From positions 1 through 8,675 of the forward strand of contig JAFTTD010000072.1 in the NCBI GenBank assembly GCA_017466965.1: DNA of 8,675 nucleotides, written 5' to 3'. The notes under the pieces are model-generated. The model was not told the origin of the DNA, did no database searches, and saw only the letters and a program-made list of their open reading frames with translations. Position 1 is the first letter of the stretch. The number at the start of each line of letters is the position of its first letter. Positions 5,223-8,675 of the stretch are shown here, piece after piece. This stretch comes from Bacteroidaceae bacterium. Its GTDB lineage: Bacteria > Bacteroidota > Bacteroidia > Bacteroidales > Bacteroidaceae. The position numbers and the translations under genes were made by a program.

Positions 5223-5268
5223 GCGGTTTTAATATGACAGATTTTTATGCCGCTTTTTAATTAAAATC
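5223..5268 (+). terminator. Possible attenuator terminator and competing stem ahead of thrA
   Basis: GCGG (5223-5226) can pair with CCGC (5250-5253), extended by a T-G pair, and TTTTT (5254-5258) follows. This is a weak terminator-like stem with a large loop. GGTTTTAAT (5225-5233) can instead pair with ATTAAAATC (5260-5268), a 9-pair stem with one G-T, which excludes the first. Two exclusive states before thrA fit an attenuator, but the terminator stem is short. Confidence 0.3.
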
Positions 5269-5355
5269 AAAATCCATTTACGTAATCAAATAAGTTTTTT
5301 ATATCTGTTTTGTCATAGGATGTGACAGGGATGTAAGGATTATAACAATATCACA

Positions 5356-7803
5356 ATGAAAGTTTTGAAATTTGGTGGAACGTCCGTAGGTTCCGTAGAG
5401 AGTGTCCTTAACGTAAAGAGTATAGTTGAATCTTCAAAAGAATCGCTTGTAGTAGTGGTTTCGGCATTAGGTGGAATAACTGATAAACTTATTGCTGCAT
5501 CAAAATTGGCTCAGGCTGGCGACGTTGCATATCTGACAGAATATAACGAAATAGTTGAGCGTCATCATTCTATGATTGACGCTATAGTGAAAGACTATAC
5601 AAAGAAGGCAGCCTTGCTTTATGTTGTTGACGGGCTTCTTGCAGATTTGAAGAGCATCTATCAAGGTGTATATCTTATTAAGGATTTGTCTGAAAAGACA
5701 TCGAATGTAATAGTGAGTTATGGTGAGCGTATATCATCACGAATAGTAGCTTCCCTTGTTGACGGAGCTGAATGGGTTGATGCTCTTTCCTTGATAAAGA
5801 CTGAAAAGAAGCAGTGTAAAAACAGCCTTGTCACAGACTTGACATATTCTCTTGTTCGCGAAACCTTTGCAGGTTATACAGCAGATGGAGGTGAACGCAA
5901 AGTGGCTCTTGTGCCAGGATTTATTTCCACAGATATTCATACTGGTGAAGTTACAAACCTTGGGCGAGGCGGATCTGACTATACAGCAAGCATTATTGCA
6001 GCTGCATTAGATGCTGAGGCTCTTGAAATATGGACTGATGTTGATGGGTTCATGACTGCAGATCCAAGGGTTATAAACAATGCATACACTATAGACCGTC
6101 TGAGTTATGTTGAAGCTATGGAGCTGTGTAACTTTGGTGCGAAGGTGGTTTATCCGCCTACAATATACCCTGTTTGTATAAAAAACATACCTATATATAT
6201 AAAGAATACATTCTGTCCGGAAAGCAAAGGTACAGTGATAAGCAAGGATTGTGGTGATGAGAACAGGGCTATTAAGGGTATTTCGTCTATTAACGATACG
6301 AGTCTTATCACTGTTTCAGGTCTTTCTATGGTAGGCGTCATTGGTGTGAACCGCCGTATCTTTAGTGCGCTTGCAGACAGAGGAATAAGTGTGTTTATGG
6401 TAAGTCAGGCTTCTTCTGAAAACAGCACGTCAATCGGTGTGCGCAATGAAGACGCTGAGCTTGCTTGCGAAGTGCTTAACGAAGAATTCTCCAAGGAGAT
6501 AGAAATGGGCGCAATGTATAAGATGAACCTTGAGAGCAACCTTGCGACAGTGGCTATTGTAGGCGAAAATATGAAACATACTCCTGGTATTGCAGGAAAA
6601 TTGTTCGGAACTCTCGGGCGTAATGGAGTTAGTGTGATTGCGTGTGCTCAGGGAGCATCGGAAACAAACATTTCGTTCGTTGTAGAAAGTAAGCTCCTTC
6701 GTAAAACTCTTAATGTCATACATGACAGTTTTTTTCTTTCTGAATATCAGGTCCTGAACCTTTTCATTTGTGGTGTAGGAACCGTGGGAGGCAGTCTGAT
6801 TGAACAGATTGCAGGTCAGCGCGAAAAATTGATGAGGGACAGAGGACTTAAACTTAATGTTGTGGGTATTGCCAGCGGACATTATGCGATGTTCAATCGT
6901 GAAGGACTTGAGCTTGAAGGTTTTCGTGAACGTCTGAAACAGAGTGAGCCAAGCAATATCGAACGCCTGAAGAATGAGGTTATAGGAATGAATATATTCA
7001 ATTCGGTGTTCGTGGATTGTACCGCAAGCGATGATGTTGCGGCATTGTATAATGATTTCCTTGAACATAGTATATCTGTGGTGGCTGCAAACAAGGTGTC
7101 GGCATCTTCAGATTACGATAATTATGCAAAATTAAAAGCCACAGCCTTGAAAAGGGGTGTTAAATTCCTGTTTGAAACAAATGTGGGTGCAGGACTTCCT
7201 ATAATCAACACTATAAACGATTTGAAAAACAGTGGTGACCACATCCTGAAATTGGAAGCTGTGTTAAGTGGAACGCTGAACTTTATTTTCAATACAATCA
7301 GTGCTGAAATACCATTCAGCGAAACTGTGCGTATGGCTAAGGAAGAAGGATATTCAGAGCCTGATCCGCGAATTGATTTGAGTGGTAAGGATGTGATACG
7401 CAAACTTGTGATTCTGTCGCGTGAGGCTGGATACAAGATGAACCAGGAAGATGTGGAAAAACATCTGTTTATCCCTAATGAATTGTTTGAAGGTTCATTG
7501 GATGAGTTCTGGAAAAATCTTCCTGCCCTTGATGCTGATTTTGAAGCTCGTCGTAAGGTGCTTGAAGCTAACAAGAAGCATTGGCGATTTGTGGCGCGCC
7601 TTGAGGACGGCAAGGGCAGTGTGTCTCTGCAGGAGGTGAATGAACATCATCCTTTCTATGATCTTGAGGGAAGCAATAATATCATTCTCATAACAACAGA
7701 ACGCTATCATGAATATCCAATGCTCATACAGGGATATGGAGCAGGAGCCAGTGTTACAGCTGCAGGAGTGTTTGCGGATATAATGAGAGTGGCAAATATT
7801 TAA
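5356..7803 (+). CDS. thrA: Bifunctional aspartokinase / homoserine dehydrogenase
   Basis: An 815-residue cytoplasmic fusion, close to the length of E. coli ThrA (820). It phosphorylates aspartate (step 1) and reduces aspartate semialdehyde to homoserine (step 3). The kinase part shows KFGGTSVG (5-12), SYGERIS (121-127), NLGRGGSDYTA (201-211) and EIWTDVDGFMTADPR (224-238). Two ACT-type regulatory regions lie at about 315-385 and 396-460, where threonine feedback acts in homologues. The dehydrogenase part has the NAD(P) loop GVGTVGG (473-479), AANK (577-580), ETNVGAGLP (607-615), LSGTLNFIF (637-645) and EPDPRIDLSGKDVIRK (668-683). Glu668, Asp674, Asp679 and Lys683 match catalytic or binding residues known from yeast homoserine dehydrogenase. 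No frame breaks are seen. It follows a leader of about 280 nt and precedes an ApgM-like gene by 95 bases. Confidence 0.97.
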   Translation: MKVLKFGGTSVGSVESVLNVKSIVESSKESLVVVVSALGGITDKLIAASKLAQAGDVAYLTEYNEIVERHHSMIDAIVKDYTKKAALLYVVDGLLADLKSIYQGVYLIKDLSEKTSNVIVSYGERISSRIVASLVDGAEWVDALSLIKTEKKQCKNSLVTDLTYSLVRETFAGYTADGGERKVALVPGFISTDIHTGEVTNLGRGGSDYTASIIAAALDAEALEIWTDVDGFMTADPRVINNAYTIDRLSYVEAMELCNFGAKVVYPPTIYPVCIKNIPIYIKNTFCPESKGTVISKDCGDENRAIKGISSINDTSLITVSGLSMVGVIGVNRRIFSALADRGISVFMVSQASSENSTSIGVRNEDAELACEVLNEEFSKEIEMGAMYKMNLESNLATVAIVGENMKHTPGIAGKLFGTLGRNGVSVIACAQGASETNISFVVESKLLRKTLNVIHDSFFLSEYQVLNLFICGVGTVGGSLIEQIAGQREKLMRDRGLKLNVVGIASGHYAMFNREGLELEGFRERLKQSEPSNIERLKNEVIGMNIFNSVFVDCTASDDVAALYNDFLEHSISVVAANKVSASSDYDNYAKLKATALKRGVKFLFETNVGAGLPIINTINDLKNSGDHILKLEAVLSGTLNFIFNTISAEIPFSETVRMAKEEGYSEPDPRIDLSGKDVIRKLVILSREAGYKMNQEDVEKHLFIPNELFEGSLDEFWKNLPALDADFEARRKVLEANKKHWRFVARLEDGKGSVSLQEVNEHHPFYDLEGSNNIILITTERYHEYPMLIQGYGAGASVTAAGVFADIMRVANI

Positions 7804-7821
7804 TGAGCCGGCCCGGAATTT

Positions 7822-7866
7822 GTGTTGCTGTTTGTGCAAGTAAGGTGCTGTTGTAAATTGCAACAC
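7822..7866 (+). promoter_or_regulatory. Inverted repeat between thrA and the ApgM-like gene
   Basis: GTGTTGC (7822-7828) pairs perfectly with GCAACAC (7860-7866) around a 31-nt loop. A competing local stem uses TGTTG (7849-7853) with CAACA (7861-7865). No T-run follows, so it is not an intrinsic terminator. It fills much of the 95-base gap and could affect message processing or downstream translation. Confidence 0.35.
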
Positions 7867-7898
7867 TGTGATAACGTGGGCTAAACATTTATTTTCTA

Positions 7899-8675
7899 AT
7901 GAAACATCTAATTATTTTAGGTGACGGAATGGCTGATTGGGAGGTTGAAAGCCTTGGCGGTAAAACTCTCATGCAGTATGCACGTACACCATATATGGAT
8001 ATGTTGGCAAAGAAAGGACGTACAGGTATGCTAATTACTGTGCCGGACGGTTTTCATCCTGGAAGTGAAGTTGCCAATTCTTCCATTCTTGGATATGATC
8101 AGGAAGTTGTATATGAGGGGCGTGGACCACTTGAAGCTGCAAGTATAGGAGTGGAGCTTGAAGAAGATGACATGGCTATTCGTTGCAACCTGATTTGTGT
8201 TGAAAATGATAAGATAAAGAATCATTCGGCTGGCCATCTCTCAACCGATGAGGCGGATGTGTTGATAAAATATCTTGAGAGAGAGCTTGGAAATGAAAGA
8301 GTGCATTTTTATACAGGAGTTCAATATCGTCATTTGCTTGTAATTAAAGGTGGTGACAAAAGAATAATATGTACTCCTCCTCATGATGTGCCAGGAGAAC
8401 CGTTCAGACCTCTCATGGTAAGGCCTGAAGTCCCTGAGGCAGAGGAAACAGCTAATATTATCAATGAGCTGATAATGAAGTCGCAAAAGATTCTTGCTGA
8501 TCATCCTCTGAATAAGAAACGCATTGCTGAAGGACATGACCCTGCAAACAGCATCTGGCCATGGGCTGGTGGGTACAGACCTAAAATGGTTCCTTTGACT
8601 GTTACTTATCCTCAGATAAAAAGGGGGGCTGTAATAACTGCCGTTGATTTGATTCGAGGTATAGGAAGATATGCA
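7899..8675 (+). CDS. ApgM-type phosphoglycerate mutase family protein, proposed homoserine kinase (3' end missing)
   Basis: The frame is open from the ATG at 7899 to the window edge: 259 codons of an expected 400 or so. It belongs to the alkaline-phosphatase superfamily branch of archaeal-type cofactor-independent phosphoglycerate mutases. MKHLIILGDGMADW opens the protein, with Asp9 as a metal ligand. PGSEVANSSILGYD (54-67) carries the family's phosphorylated serine (Ser56 by alignment with NSEVGH of classical iPGM). GRGPLEAASIGV (75-86), CNLI (97-100) and WPWAGGYRP (220-228) are further conserved blocks. The ATG lies behind A/T-rich sequence. Genes of this subgroup that sit between thrA and thrC have been proposed to encode a replacement homoserine kinase, which fits the position directly after thrA here; many databases still call it phosphoglycerate mutase. 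thrC is expected beyond the window. Confidence 0.9.
   Translation, partial: MKHLIILGDGMADWEVESLGGKTLMQYARTPYMDMLAKKGRTGMLITVPDGFHPGSEVANSSILGYDQEVVYEGRGPLEAASIGVELEEDDMAIRCNLICVENDKIKNHSAGHLSTDEADVLIKYLERELGNERVHFYTGVQYRHLLVIKGGDKRIICTPPHDVPGEPFRPLMVRPEVPEAEETANIINELIMKSQKILADHPLNKKRIAEGHDPANSIWPWAGGYRPKMVPLTVTYPQIKRGAVITAVDLIRGIGRYA

Larger units (their letters stand above)
4838..5355. other. Intergenic region: terminator, then thrA promoter and leader
   Basis: 518 bases between the dehydrogenase and thrA. They contain the terminator (4865-4916), an A/T-rich stretch with no recognisable feature (4917-5035), a candidate promoter (5036-5069), a 30-codon leader ORF (5102-5194), and hairpins with a possible attenuator up to the thrA start. 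A minus-strand ORF across 4818-5096 is treated as chance because it runs through the terminator stem. Confidence 0.7.

Noticed and set aside
6430..7068. 212-codon minus-strand ORF opposite thrA
   Set aside because: It lies wholly within the well-supported thrA coding sequence, has no recognisable domains, and is a shadow of its codon structure.
7122..7866. Overlapping minus-strand ORFs opposite the thrA 3' end
   Set aside because: They are antisense shadows of thrA with no family features.

Overview
The window looks like chromosomal DNA from an anaerobic member of the Bacteroidetes, most likely Bacteroidales of the Prevotella/Bacteroides kind. Two intergenic regions carry good matches to the Bacteroidetes promoter (a -33 TTTG/TTG box and a -7 TAnnTTTG box). 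Start codons sit behind A/T-rich sequence without Shine-Dalgarno motifs. The gene content (EtfB-EtfA plus a long acyl-CoA dehydrogenase; fused aspartokinase-homoserine dehydrogenase followed by an ApgM-like protein) also fits that group.

Layout. Positions 1-40 hold the first 13 codons of a minus-strand gene that looks like the start of a signal peptide. A 480-bp divergent intergenic region follows, with a GTTAA-rich dyad, an 8-C run, three 22-bp tandem repeats and a clear promoter. Next, all on the plus strand, come etfB (521-1393), a hairpin-rich gap, etfA (1486-2526), a small four-helix-bundle (S23/IVP-family) gene (2656-3030) between inverted arrays of GGAGTTAAAA-like repeats, and an acyl-CoA dehydrogenase (3128-4837) ending at a strong intrinsic terminator (4865-4916). 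A second 518-bp intergenic region carries a promoter, a 30-codon leader ORF and several alternative hairpins. It precedes thrA (5356-7803) and the 5' part of an ApgM-type gene (7899 to the window end, 259 codons visible).

How the genes work together. EtfAB and the dehydrogenase form an electron-transfer module for acyl-CoA/enoyl-CoA interconversion. The EtfB motif DGDTAQVGP is of the kind linked to a second FAD, so flavin-based bifurcation is possible. ThrA performs the first and third steps of the aspartate-to-threonine pathway. The ApgM-like protein next to it belongs to a group proposed to replace ThrB homoserine kinase.

Most notable. (1) The four-helix-bundle gene appears to be an inserted cassette. 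The repeat arms at 2531-2566 and 3046-3081 pair over 36 positions without gaps (29 Watson-Crick, 2 G-T). The cassette is flanked by TAAATAA direct repeats, and taking it out would leave etfA and the dehydrogenase gene only 16 bp apart. (2) The thrA leader looks like an undescribed peptide-dependent attenuator, with clustered Thr/Met codons and mutually exclusive hairpins.
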